Shown in pieces: positions 19,601 to 32,200 of a DNA stretch of 64,000 nucleotides. The stretch's first letter is position 1. Every line of letters begins with the position of its first letter. The translations under genes and the position numbers were made by a program. Location: positions 28,250,501 through 28,314,500 of the forward strand of contig NC_079886.1 of NCBI RefSeq assembly GCF_029227915.1, in the 5' to 3' direction. The stretch is from Hydractinia symbiolongicarpus. Lineage: Eukaryota > Cnidaria > Hydrozoa > Anthoathecata > Hydractiniidae. Under the pieces are notes generated by a model. It was not told where the DNA came from. It saw only the letters and a program-made list of their open reading frames with translations, and ran no database searches.

Positions 19601-21957
19601 CGTATAGTCGAATGTATACAAAGAAAGTACCCAGGGAGTAAACTCATTTTCCGAACGATTTTTTAAATTATTTTTTCACCACTAAAACGCATGAGACTTG
19701 TAGTTTTCAAAAATGATTTCATTTTTGATGAGACGCTGAATAAAAGGAGTTTAATCGCCGGCAAACGAAAACCCGCGATTTCCCCTAAATCCCGGAACCG
19801 GCCCGTATAGTCAAAAGTATACAAAGAAAGTATGCAGGGAGTAAACTCATTTCCCGAACGATTTTTTAAATTATTTTTTTACCACTAAGACGCATGAGAC
19901 TTGTAGTTTTTAAAAATGATTTCATTTTTGATGAGCCGCTGAATAAAAGAAGTTTAATCGTCGGCAAACGAAAACCCGCGATTTCCCGTAAGTCCCGGGC
20001 TTGGCCCGTATAGTCGAATGTATACAAAGAAAGTACCCAGGGAGTAAACTCACTTCCCGAAGGATTCTTTAAATTATTTTTTCACCACTAAAACGCATGA
20101 GACTTGTAGTTTTCAAAAATGATTTCATTTTTGATGAGACGCTGAATAAAAGAAGTTTAATCGCCGGCAAACGAAAACCCGCGATTTCCCGTAAATCCCG
20201 GGCTTGGCCCGTATAGTCGAATGTATACAAAGAAAGTACCCAGGGAGTAAACTCATTTCCCGAACGATTTTTTAAATTATTTTTTTACCACTAAGACGCA
20301 TGAGACTTGTAGTTTTTAAAAATGATTTCATTTTTGATGAGCCGCTGAATAAAAGAAGTTTAATCGCCGGCAAACGAAAACCCGCGATTTCCCGTAAGTC
20401 CCGGGCTTGGCCCGTATAGTCGAATGTATACAAAGAAAGTACCCAGGGAGTAAACTCATTTCCCGAAGGATTCTTTAAATTATTTTTTCACCACTAAAAC
20501 GCATGAGACTTGTAGTTTTCAAAAATAATTTCATTTTTGATGAGACGCTGAATAAAAGAAGTTTAATTGCCGGCAAACGAAAACCCGCGATTTCCCGTAA
20601 ATCCCGGGCTTGGCCCGTATAGTCGAATGTATACAAAGAAAGTACCCAGGGAGTAAACTCATTTCCCGAACGACTTTTTAAATTATTTTTTTACCACTAA
20701 GACGCATGAGACTTGTAGTTTTCAAATATGATTTCATTTTTGATGAGACGCTGAATAAAAGGAGTTTAACCGCCGGCAAACGAAAACCCGCGATTTCCCG
20801 TAAATCCCGGACTCGGCCGGTATAGTCAAAAGTATACAAAGAAAGTACCCAGGAAGTAAACTCATTTCCCGAACGATTCTTTAAATCATTTTTTCACCAC
20901 TAAAACGCATAAGAATTGTAGTTTTCAAAACTGATTTTTTTTTTATGAGACGCTGAATAAAAGGAGTTTAATCGCCGGCAAACGAAAACCCGCGATTTCC
21001 CGTAAATCCCGGACTCGGCCGGTATAGTCAAAAGTATACAAAGAAAGTACCCAGGGAGTAAACTCATTTCCCGAACGATTCTTTAAATCATTTTTTCACC
21101 ACTAAAACGCATAAGAATTGTAGTTTTCAAAACTGATTTCATTTTTGATGAGACGCTGAATAAAGGGAGTTTAATCTCCGGCAAACGAAAACCCGCGATT
21201 TACCCTAAATCCTGGAACCGGCCGGTATAGTCGAATGTATACAAAGAAAGTACGCAGGGAGTAAACTCATTTCCCAAACGATTCTTTAACTTATATTTTC
21301 ACCACTGAAACGCATGAGACTTGTAATTTTCAAAAATGATTTCATTTTTGATGAGACGCTGAATAAAAGAAGTTTAATCGCCGGCAAACGAAAACCCGCG
21401 ATTTCCCGTAAATCCCGGGCTTGGCCCGTATAGTCGAATGTATACAAAGAAAGTACCCAGGGAGTAAACTCATTTCCCGAACGATTTTTTAAATTATTTT
21501 TTTACCACTAAGACGCATGAGACTTGTAGTTTTCAAATATGATTTCATTTTTGATGAGACGCTGAATAAAAGGAGTTTAACCGCCGGCAAACGAAAACCC
21601 GCGATTTCCCGTAAATCCCGGACTCGGCCGGTATAGTCAAAAGTATACAAAGAAAGTACCCAGGAAGTAAACTCATTTCCCGAACGATTCTTTAAATCAT
21701 TTTTTCACCACTAAAACGCATAAGAATTGTAGTTTTCAAAACTGATTTTTTTTTTATGAGACGCTGAATAAAAGGAGTTTAATCGCCGGCAAACGAAAAC
21801 CCGCGATTTCCCGTAAATCCCGGACTCGGCCGGTATAGTCAAAAGTATACAAAGAAAGTACCCAGGGAGTAAACTCATTTCCCGAACGATTCTTTAAATC
21901 ATTTTTTCACCACTAAAACGCATAAGAATTGTAGTTTTCAAAACTGATTTCATTTTT
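16684..21957 (+). repeat. 13-monomer higher-order repeat, 2637 bp x 2
   Basis: Bases 16684-19320 are repeated at 19321-21957 with a constant 2637-bp offset. For example, ACTCATTTCATTTTTG is at 16872/19509 and TTTAACCGCCGG recurs at the same offset. A sharp change in flanking variants marks the left boundary near 16650-16684. Very few differences are visible between copies, one being GACTTTTTAAA versus GATTTTTTAAA near 20670. Confidence 0.88.
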
Positions 21958-22313
21958 GATGAGACGCTGAATAAAGGGAGTTTAATCTCCGGCAAACGAA
22001 AACCCGCGATTTACCCTAAATCCTGGAACCGGCCGGTATAGTCGAATGTATACAAAGAAAGTACGCAGGGAGTAAACTCATTTCCCAAACGATTCTTTAA
22101 CTTATATTTTCACCACTGAAACGCATGAGACTTGTAATTTTCAAAAATGATTTCATTTTTGATGAGACGCTGAATAAAAGAAGTTTAATCGCCGGCAAAC
22201 GAAAACCCGCGATTTCCCGTAAATCCCGGGCTTGGCCCGTATAGTCGAATGTATACAAAGAAAGTACCCAGGGAGTAAACTCATTTCCCGAACGATTTTT
22301 TAAATTATTTTTT
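18055..22313 (+). repeat. 4-monomer higher-order repeat, 811 bp, nested in the 13-mer
   Basis: Units start at 18055, 18866, 20692, 21503 and 22314, each spaced 811 bp within a run. Each begins with a monomer carrying TTTTCAAATATGATTTC. Two further monomers carry CATAAGAATTGTAG; in the first of these a run of 9-10 T replaces part of the dyad. The fourth carries GCGATTTACCC with CCTGGAACCGG. Confidence 0.88.
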
Positions 22314-24731
22314 TACCACTAAGACGCATGAGACTTGTAGTTTTCAAATATGATTTCATTTTTGATGAGACGCTGAATAAAAGGAGTTTAATCGCCGGCA
22401 AACGAAAACCCGCGATTTCCCGTAAATCCCGGACTCGGCCGGTATAGTCAAAAGTATACAAAGAAAGTACCCAGGAAGTAAACTCATTTCCCGAACGATT
22501 CTTTAAATCATTTTTTCACCACTAAAACGCATAAGAATTGTAGTTTTCAAAACTGATTTTTTTTTGATGAGACGCTGAATAAAAGGAGTTTAATCGCCGG
22601 CAAACGAAAACCCGCGATTTCCCGTAAATCCCGGACTCGGCCGGTATAGTCAAAAGTATACAAAGAAAGTACCCAGGGAGTAAACTCATTTCCCGAACGA
22701 TTCTTTAAATCATTTTTTCACCATTAAAACGCATAAGAATTGCAGTTTTCAAAACTGATTTCATTTTTGATGAGACGCTGAATAAAGGGAGTTTAATCTC
22801 CGGCAAACGAAAACCCGCGATTTACCCTAAATCCTGGAACCGGCCGGTATAGTCAAATGTATACAAAGAAAGTACGCAGGGAGTAAACTCATTTCCCAAA
22901 CGATTCTTTAACTTATATTTTCACCACTAAAACGCATGAGACTTGTAATTTTCAAAAATGATTTCATTTTTGATGAGACGCTGAATAAAAGAAGTTTAAT
23001 CGCCGGCAAACGAAAACCCGCGATTTCCCGTAAATCCCGGACTCGGCCGGTATAGTCAAAAGTATACAAAGAAAGTACCCAGGAAGTAAACTCATTTCCC
23101 GAACGATTCTTTAAATCATTTTTTCACCACTAAAACGCATAAGAATTGTAGTTTTCAAAACTGATTTTTTTTTGATGAGACGCTGAATAAAAGGAGTTTA
23201 ATCGCCGGCAAACGAAAACCCGCGATTTCCCGTAAATCCCGGACTCGGCCGGTATAGTCAAAAGTATACAAAGAAAGTACCCAGGGAGTAAACTCATTTC
23301 CCGAACGATTCTTTAAATCATTTTTTCACCATTAAAACGCATAAGAATTGCAGTTTTCAAAACTGATTTCATTTTTGATGAGACGCTGAATAAAGGGAGT
23401 TTAATCTCCGGCAAACGAAAACCGGCGATTTACCCTAAATCCTGGAACCGGCCGGTATAGTCAAATGTATACAAAGAAAGTACGCAGGGAGTAAACTCAT
23501 TTCCCAAACGATTCTTTAACTTATATTTTCACCACTAAAACGCATGAGACTTGTAATTTTCAAAAATGATTTCATTTTTGATGAGACGCTGAATAAAAGA
23601 AGTTTAATCGCCGGCAAACGAAAACCCGCGATTTCCCGTAAATCCCGCGCTTGGCCCGTATAGTCGAATGTATACAAAGAAAGTACCCAGGGAGTAAACT
23701 CATTTCCCGAACGATTTTTTAAATTATTTTTTTACCACTAAGACGCATGAGACTTGTTGTTTTCAAATATGATTTCATTTTTGATGAGACGCTGAATAAA
23801 AGGAGTTTAATCGCCGGCAAACGAAAACCCGCGATTTCCCGTAAATCCCGACTCGGCCGGTATAGTCAAAAGTATACAAAGAAAGTACCCAGGAAGTAAA
23901 CTCATTTCCCGAACGATTCTTTAAATCATTTTTTCACCACTAAAACGCATAAGAATTGTAGTTTTCAAAACTGATTTTTTTTTGATGAGACGCTGAATAA
24001 AAGGAGTTTAATCGCCGGCAAACGAAAACCCGCGATTTCCCGTAAATCCCGGACTCGGCCGGTATAGTCAAAAGTATACAAAGAAAGTACCCAGGGAGTA
24101 AACTCATTTCCCGAACGATTCTTTAAATCATTTTTTCACCACTAAAACGCATAAGAATTGTAGTTTTCAAAACTGATTTCATTTTTGATGAGACGCTGAA
24201 TAAAGGGAGTTTAATCTCCGGCAAACGAAAACCCGCGATTTACCCTAAATCCTGGAACTGGCCGGTATAGTCGAATGTATACAAAGAAAGTACGCAGGGA
24301 GTAAACTCATTTCCCAAACGATTCTTTAACTTATATTTTCACCACTAAAACGCATGAGACTTGTAATTTTCAAAAATGATTTCATTTTTGATGAGACGCT
24401 GAATAAAAGAAGTTTAATCGCCGGCAAACGAAAACCCGCGATTTCCCGTAAATCCCAGGCTTGGCCCGTATAGTCAAATGTATACAAAGAAAGTACCCAG
24501 GGAGTAAACTCATTTCCCGAACGATTTTTTAAATTATTTTTTTACCACTAAAACGCATGAGACTTGTAGTTTTCAAAAATGATTTCATTTTTGATGAGAC
24601 GCTGAATAAAAGGAGTTTAATCGCCGGCAAACGAAAACCCGCGCTTTCCCGTATATTCCGGACTCGGCCCGTATAGTTGAATGTATACAAAGAAAGTACC
24701 CAGGGAGTAAACTCATTTTCCGAACGATTTT
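22314..24731 (+). repeat. Rearranged continuation of the 4-mer satellite
   Basis: The same four monomer classes continue, but with one class missing from one unit. Successive GCGATTTACCC monomers are about 608 bp apart (3 monomers) and then about 810 bp apart. CAAATATG monomers are at 22314 and about 1420 bp later. This is consistent with unequal exchange inside the 811-bp unit. Confidence 0.75.
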
Positions 24732-27700
24732 TTAAATTATTTTTTCACCACTAAAACCCATGAGACTTGTAGTTTTCAAAAATGATTTCATTTTTGATGA
24801 GACGCTGAATAAAAGGAGTTTAATCGCCGGCAAACGAAAACCCGGGAGTCCCCGTAAATCCCGGGCTTGACCCGTATAGTCGAATGTATAGAAAGAAAGT
24901 AAACTGGGAATAAACTCATTTCCCGAACGATTTTTTAAATTCATTTTATACCACTAAAACGCATAAGACTTGTAGTTTTCAAAAACGATTTCATTCTTGA
25001 TGAGACGCTGAATAAAAGGAGTTTCATCTCCGGCAAACGAAAACCCGCGCTTTCCCGTAAATCCCAGACTCGGCCCGTATAGTGAAAAGTATACAAAGAA
25101 AGTACGCAGGGAGTAAACTCATTTCCCGAACGATTCCTTAAATTATTTTTCACCACTAAAACGCATGAGACTTGTAGTTTTTAAAAATAATTTCGTTTTT
25201 GATGAGACGCTGAATAAAAGAAGTTTAATCGCCGGCAAACAAAAACCCGCCATTTCCCGTAAGTTCCGGGTTTGGCCCGTATAGTCGAATGTATACAAAG
25301 AAAGTACCCAGGGAGTAAACTCATTTCCCGAAGGATTCTTTAAATTATTTTTTCACCACTAAAACGCATGAGACTTGTAGTTTTCAAAAATGATTTCATT
25401 TTTGATGAGACGCTGAATAAAAGAAGTTTAATCTCCGGCAAACGAAAACCAGCGATTTCCCCTAAATCCCGGAACCGGCCCGTATAGTCAAAAGTATACA
25501 AAGAAAGTACGCAGGGAGTAAACTCATTTCCCGAACGATTCTTTAAATTATATTTTTACCACTAAAACGCATGACACTTGTAGTTTTCAAAAATGATTTC
25601 ATTTTTGATGAGACGCTGAATAAAAGAAGTTTAATCGCCGGCAAACGAAAACCCGCGATTTCCCGTAAATCCCGGGCTTGGCCCGTATAGTCGAATGTAT
25701 ACAAAGAAAGTACCCAGGGAGTAAACTCATTTTCCGAACGATTTTTTAAATTATTTTTTTACCACTAGGACGCATGAGACTTGTAGTTTTTAAAAATGAT
25801 TTCATTTTTGATGAGACGCTGAATAAAAGGAGTTTAATCGCCGGCAAACGAAAACCCGCGCTTTCCCGTATATCCCGGACTCGGCCGTATAGTCGAAAGT
25901 ATACAAAGAAAGTACCCAGGGAGTAAACTCATTTTCCGAACGATTTTTTAAATTATTTTTTTACCACTAAAACCCATGAGACTTGTAGTTTTCAAAAATG
26001 ATTTCATTTTTGATGAGACGCTGAATAAAAGGAGTTTAATCGCCGGCAAACGAAAACCCGGGAGTTCCCGTAAATCCCGGGCTTGACCCGTATAGTCGAA
26101 TGTATAGAAAGAAAGTAAACTGGGAATAAACTCATTTCCCGAACGATTTTTTAAATTCATTTTATACCACTAAAACGCATAAGACTTGTAGTTTTCAAAA
26201 ACGATTTCATTCTTGATGAGACGCTGAATAAAAGGAGTTTAATCTCCGGCAAACGAAAACCCGCGATTTCCCGTAAATCCCAGACTCGGCCCGTATAGTG
26301 AAAAGTATACAAAGAAAGTACGCAGGGAGTAAACTCATTTCCCGAACGATTCCTTAAATTATTTTTCACCACTAAAACGCATGAGACTTGTAGTTTTTAA
26401 AAATAATTTCGTTTTTGATGAGACGCTGAATAAAAGAAGTTTAATCGCCGGCAAACAAAAACCCGCCATTTCCCGTAAGTCCCGGGTTCGGCCCGTATAG
26501 TCGAATGTATACAAAGAAAGTACCCAGGGAGTAAACTCATTTCCCGAAGGATTCTTTAAATTATTTTTTCACCACTAAAACGCATGAGACTTGTAGTTTT
26601 TAAAAATGATTTCATTTTTGATGAGACGCTGAATAAAAGGAGTTTAATCTCCGGCAAACGAAAACCAGCGATTTCCCCTAAATCCCGGAACCGGCCCGTA
26701 TAGTGAAAAGTATACAAAGAAAGTACGCAGGGAGTAAACTCATTTCCCGAACGATTCCTTAAATTATTTTTCACCACTAAAACGCATGAGACTTGTAGTT
26801 TTTAAAAATAATTTCGTTTTTGATGAGACGCTGAATAAAAGAAGTTTAATCGCCGGCAAACAAAAACCCGCCATTTCCCGTAAGTCCCGGGTTCGGCCCG
26901 TATAGTCGAATGTATACAAAGAAAGTACCCAGGGAGTAAACTCATTTCCCGAAGGATTCTTTAAATTATTTTTTCACCACTAAAACGCATGAGACTTGTA
27001 GTTTTTAAAAATGATTTCATTTTTGATGAGACGCTGAATAAAAGGAGTTTAATCTCCGGCAAACGAAAACCAGCGATTTCCCCTAAATCCCGGAACCGGC
27101 CCGTATAGTGAAAAGTATACAAAGAAAGTACGCAGGGAGTAAACTCATTTCCCGAACGATTCCTTAAATTATTTTTCACCACTAAAACGCATGAGACTTG
27201 TAGTTTTTAAAAATAATTTCGTTTTTGATGAGACGCTGAATAAAAGAAGTTTAATCGCCGGCAAACAAAAACCCGCCATTTCCCGTAAGTCCCGGGTTTG
27301 GCCCGTATAGTCGAATGTATACAAAGAAAGTACCCAGGGAGTAAACTCATTTCCCGAAGGATTCTTTAAATTATTTTTCACCACTAAAACGCATGAGACT
27401 TGTAGTTTTCAAAAATGATTTCATTTTTGATGAGACGCTGAATAAAAGGAGTTTAATCTCCGGCAAACGAAAACCAGCGATTTCCCCTAAATCCCGGAAC
27501 CGGCCCGTATAGTCAAAAGTATACAAAGAAAGTACGCAGGGAGTAAACTCATTTCCCGAACGATTCTTTAAATTATATTTTCACCACTAAAACGCATGAC
27601 ACTTGTAGTTTTCAAAAATGATTTCATTTTTGATGAGCCGCTGAATAAAAGGAGTTTAATCGCCGGCAAACGAAAACCCGGGAGTTCCCGTAAATCCCGG

Positions 27701-29208
27701 GCTTGACCCGTATAGTCGAATGTATAGAAAGAAAGTAAACTGGGAATAAACTCATTTCCCGAACGATTTTTTAAATTCATTTTATACCACTAAAACGCAT
27801 AAGACTTGTAGTTTTCAAAAACGATTTCATTCTTGATGAGACGCTGAATAAAAGGAGTTTAATCTCCGGCAAACGAAAACCCGCGATTTCCCGTAAATCC
27901 CAGACTCGGCCCGTATAGTGAAAAGTATACAAAGAAAGTACGCAGGGAGTAAACTCATTTCCCGAACGATTCCTTTAATTATTTTTCACCACTAAAACGC
28001 ATGAGACTTGTAGTTTTTAAAAATAATTTCGTTTTTGATGAGACGCTGAATAAAAGAAGTTTAATCACCGGCAAACAAAACCCCGCCATTTCCCGTAAGT
28101 CCCGGGTTTGGCCCGTATAGTCGAATGTATACAAAGAAAGTACCCAGGGAGTAAACTCATTTCCCAAACGATTCTTTAACTTATATTTTCACCACTAAAA
28201 CGCATGAGACTTGTAATTTTCAAAAATGATTTCATTTTTGATGAGACGCTGAATAAAAGAAGTTTAATCGCCGGCAAACGAAAACCCGCGATTTCCTGTA
28301 AATCCCGGGCTTGGCCCGTATAGTCGAATGTATACAAAGAAAGTACCCAGGGAGTAAACTCATTTCCCGAACGATTTTTTAAATTATTTTTTTACCACTA
28401 AAACGCATGAGACTTGTAGTTTTCAAAAATGATTTCATTTTTGATGAGACGCTGAATAAAAGGAGTTTAATCGCCGGCAAACGAAAACCCACGATTTCCC
28501 GTAAATCCCGGACTCGGCCCGTATAGTCAAAAGTATACAAAGAAAGTACCCAGGGAGTAAACTCATTTCCCGAACGATTCTTTAAATTATTTTTTCACCA
28601 CTAAAACGCATGAGACTTGTAGTTTTCAAAACTTATTTTTTTTTGATGAGACGCTGAATAAAAGGAGTTTAATCGCCGGCTAACGAAAACCCGCGCTTTC
28701 CCGTATATTCCGGACTCGGCCCGTATAGTCGAATGTATACAAAGAAAGTACCCAGGGAGTAAACTCATTTTCCGAACGATTTTTTAAATTATTTTTTCAC
28801 CACTAAAACGCATGAGACTTGTAGTTTTCAAAAATGATTTCATTTTTGATGAGACGCTGAATAAAAGGAGTTTAATCGCCGGCAAACGAAAACCCGGGAG
28901 TTCCCGTAAATCCCGGGCTTGACCCGTATAGTCGAATGTATAGAAAGAAAGTAAACTGGGAATAAACTCATTTCCCGAACGATTTTTTAAATTCATTTTA
29001 TATCACTAAAACGCATAAGACTTGTAGTTTTCCAAAACGATTTCATTCTTGATGAGACGCTGAATAAAAGGAGTTTAATCTCCGGCAAACGAAAACCCGC
29101 GATTTCCCGTAAATCCCAGACTCGTCCCGTATAGTGAAAAGTATACAAAGAAAGTACGCAGGGAGTAAACTCATTTCCCGAACGATTCCTTAAATTATTT
29201 TTCACCAC
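24732..29208 (+). repeat. 6-monomer (1216 bp) repeat with inserted dimers
   Basis: A diagnostic monomer pair (CCCGGGAG class followed by a monomer starting TTTTATACCACTAAAACG) recurs at 24732, 25948, 27568 and 28784, spaced 1216, 1620 and 1216 bp. A 405-bp dimer is doubled at 26556 and 26961. A marker monomer with AATTTCGTTTTTG follows each pair. Confidence 0.8.
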
Positions 29209-32200
29209 TAAAACGCATGAGACTTGTAGTTTTTAAAAATAATTTCGTTTTTGATGAGACGCTGAATAAAAGAAGTTTATTCGCCGGCAAACAAAAACCC
29301 GCCATTTCCGGTAAGTCCCGGGCTTGGCCCGTATAGTCGAATGTATACAAAGAAAGTACCCAGGGAGTAAACTTATTTCCCGAAGGATTCTTTAAATTAT
29401 TTTTTCACCGCTAAAACGCATGAGACTTGTAGTTTTCAAAAATGATTTCATTTTTGATGAGACGCTGAATAAAAGGAGATTAATCTCCGGCAAACGAAAA
29501 CCCGCGATTTCCCCTAAATCCCGGAACCGGCCCGTATAGTCAAAAGTATACAAAGAAAGTACGCAGGGAGTAAACTCATTTCCCGAACGATTCTTTAAAT
29601 TATATTTTCACCACTAAAACGCATGACACTTGTAGTTTTCAAAAATGATTTCATTTTTGATGAGACGCTGATTAAAAGAAGTTTAATCGCCGGCAAACGA
29701 AAACCCGCGATTTCCCGTAAATCCCGGGCTTAGCCCGTATAGTCGAATGTATACAAAGAAAGTACTCAGGGAGTAAACTCATTTCCCGAACGATTTTTTA
29801 AATTATTTTTTTACCACTAGGACGCATGAGACTTGTAGTTTTTAAAAATGATTTCATTTTTGATGAGACGCTGAATAAAAGGAGTTTAATCGCCGGCAAA
29901 CGAAAACCCGCGCTTTCCCGTATATCCCGGACTCGGCCGTATAGTCGAAAGTATACAAAGAAAGTACCCAGGGAGTAAACTCATTTTCCGAACGATTTTT
30001 TAAATTATTTTTTCACCACTAAAACACATGAGACTTGTAGTTTTCAAAAATGATTTCAGTTTTGATGAGACGCTGAATAAAAAGAGTTTAATCGCCGGCA
30101 AACGAAAACCCGGGAGTTCCCGTAAATCCCGGGCTTAACCCGCATAGTCGAATGTATAGAAAGAAAGTAAACTGGGAGTAAACTCATTTCCCGAACGATT
30201 TTTTAAATTATTTTTTTACCACTAAGACGCATGAGACTTGTAGTTTTCAAAACTGATTTCATTTTTGATGAGACGCTGAATAAAATGAGTTTAATCGCCG
30301 GCAAACGAAAACCCGCGCTTTCCCGTATATCCCGGACTCGGCCCGTATAGTCGAATGTATACAAAGAAAGTACCCAGGGAGTAAACTCATTTTCCGAACG
30401 ATTTTTTAAATTCATTTTTTACCACTAAAACGCATAAGACTTGTAGTTTTCAAAAACGATTTCATTCTTGATGAGAAGCTGAATAAAAGGTGTTTAATCT
30501 CCGGCAAACGAAAACCCGCGATTTCCCGTAAATCCCAGACTCGGCCCGTATAGTGAAAAGTATACAAAAAAAGTACGCAGGGAGTAAACTCATTTCCCGA
30601 ACGATTCCTTAAATTATTTTTCACCACTAAAACGCATGAGACTTGTAGTTTTTAAAAATAATTTCGTTTTTGATGAGACGCTGAATAAAAGAAGTTTAAT
30701 CGCCGGCAAACAAAAACCCGCCATTTCCCGTAAGTCCCGGGCTTGGCCCGTATAGTCGAATGTATACAAAGAAAGTACCCAGGGAGTAAACTCATTTCGC
30801 GAAGGATTCTTTAAATTATTTTTTCACCACTAAAACGCATGAGACTTGTAGTTTATAAAAATGATTTCATTTTTGATGAGACGCTGAATAAAAGGAGTTT
30901 AATCTCCGGCAAACGAAAACCCGCGATTTCCCCTAAATCCCTGAACCGGCCCGTATAGTCAAAAGTATACAAAGAAAGTACGCAGGGAGTAAACTCATTT
31001 CCCGAACGATTCTTTAAATTATATTTTCACCACTAAAACGCATGACACTTGTAGTTTTCAAAAATGATTTCATTTTTGATGAGACGCTGAATAAAAGAAG
31101 TTTAATCGCCGGTAAACGAAAACCCGCGATTTCCCGTAAATCCCGGGCTTGGCCCGTATAGTCGAATGTATACAAAGAAAGTACCCAGGGAGTAAACTCA
31201 TTTCCCGAACGATTTTTTAAATTATTTTTTTACCACTAGGACGCATGAGACTTGTAGTTTTTAAAAATGATTTCATTTTTGATGAGACGCTGAATAAAAG
31301 GAGTTTAATCGCCGGCAAACGAGAACCCGCGCTTTCCCGTATATCCCGGACTCGGCCGTATAGTCGAAAGTATACAAAGAAAGTACCCAGGGAGTAAACT
31401 CATTTTCCGAACGATTTTTTAAATTATTTTTTCACCACTAAAACACATGAGAATTGTAGTTTTCAAAAACGATTTCATTCTTGATGAGACGCTGAATAAA
31501 AGAAGTTTAATCGCCGGCAAACAAAAACCCGCCATTTCCCGTAAGTCCCGGGCTTGGCCCGTATAGTCGAATGTATACAAAGAAAGTACCCAGGGAGTAA
31601 ACTCATTTCGCGAAGGATTCTTTAAATTATTTTTTCACCACTAAAACGCAGGAGACTTGTAGTTTTCAAAAATGATTTTATTTTTGATGAGACGCTGAAT
31701 AAAAGGAGTTTAATCTCCGGCAAACGAAAACCCGCGATTTCCCCTAAATCCCATAACCGGCCCGTATAGTCAAAAGTATACAAAGAAAGTACGCAGGGAG
31801 TAAACTCATTTCCCGAACGATTCTTTAAATTATATTTTCACCACTAAAACGCATGACACTTGTAGTTTTCAAAAATGATTTCATTTTTGATGAGACGCTG
31901 AATAAAAGAAGTTTAATCGCCGGCAAACGAGAACTCGCGCTTTCCCGTATATCCCGGACTCGGCCGTATAGTCGAAAGTATACCAAGAAAGTACCCAGGG
32001 AGTAAACTCATTTTCCGAACGATTTTTTAAATTATTTTTTCACCACTAAAACACATGAGAATTGTAGTTTTCAAAAACGATTTCATTCTTGATGAGACGC
32101 TGAATAAAAGGTGTTTAATCTCCGGCAAACGAAAACCCGCGATTTCCCGTAAATCCCAGACTCGGCCCGTATAGTGAAAAGTATACAAAAAAAGTACGCA

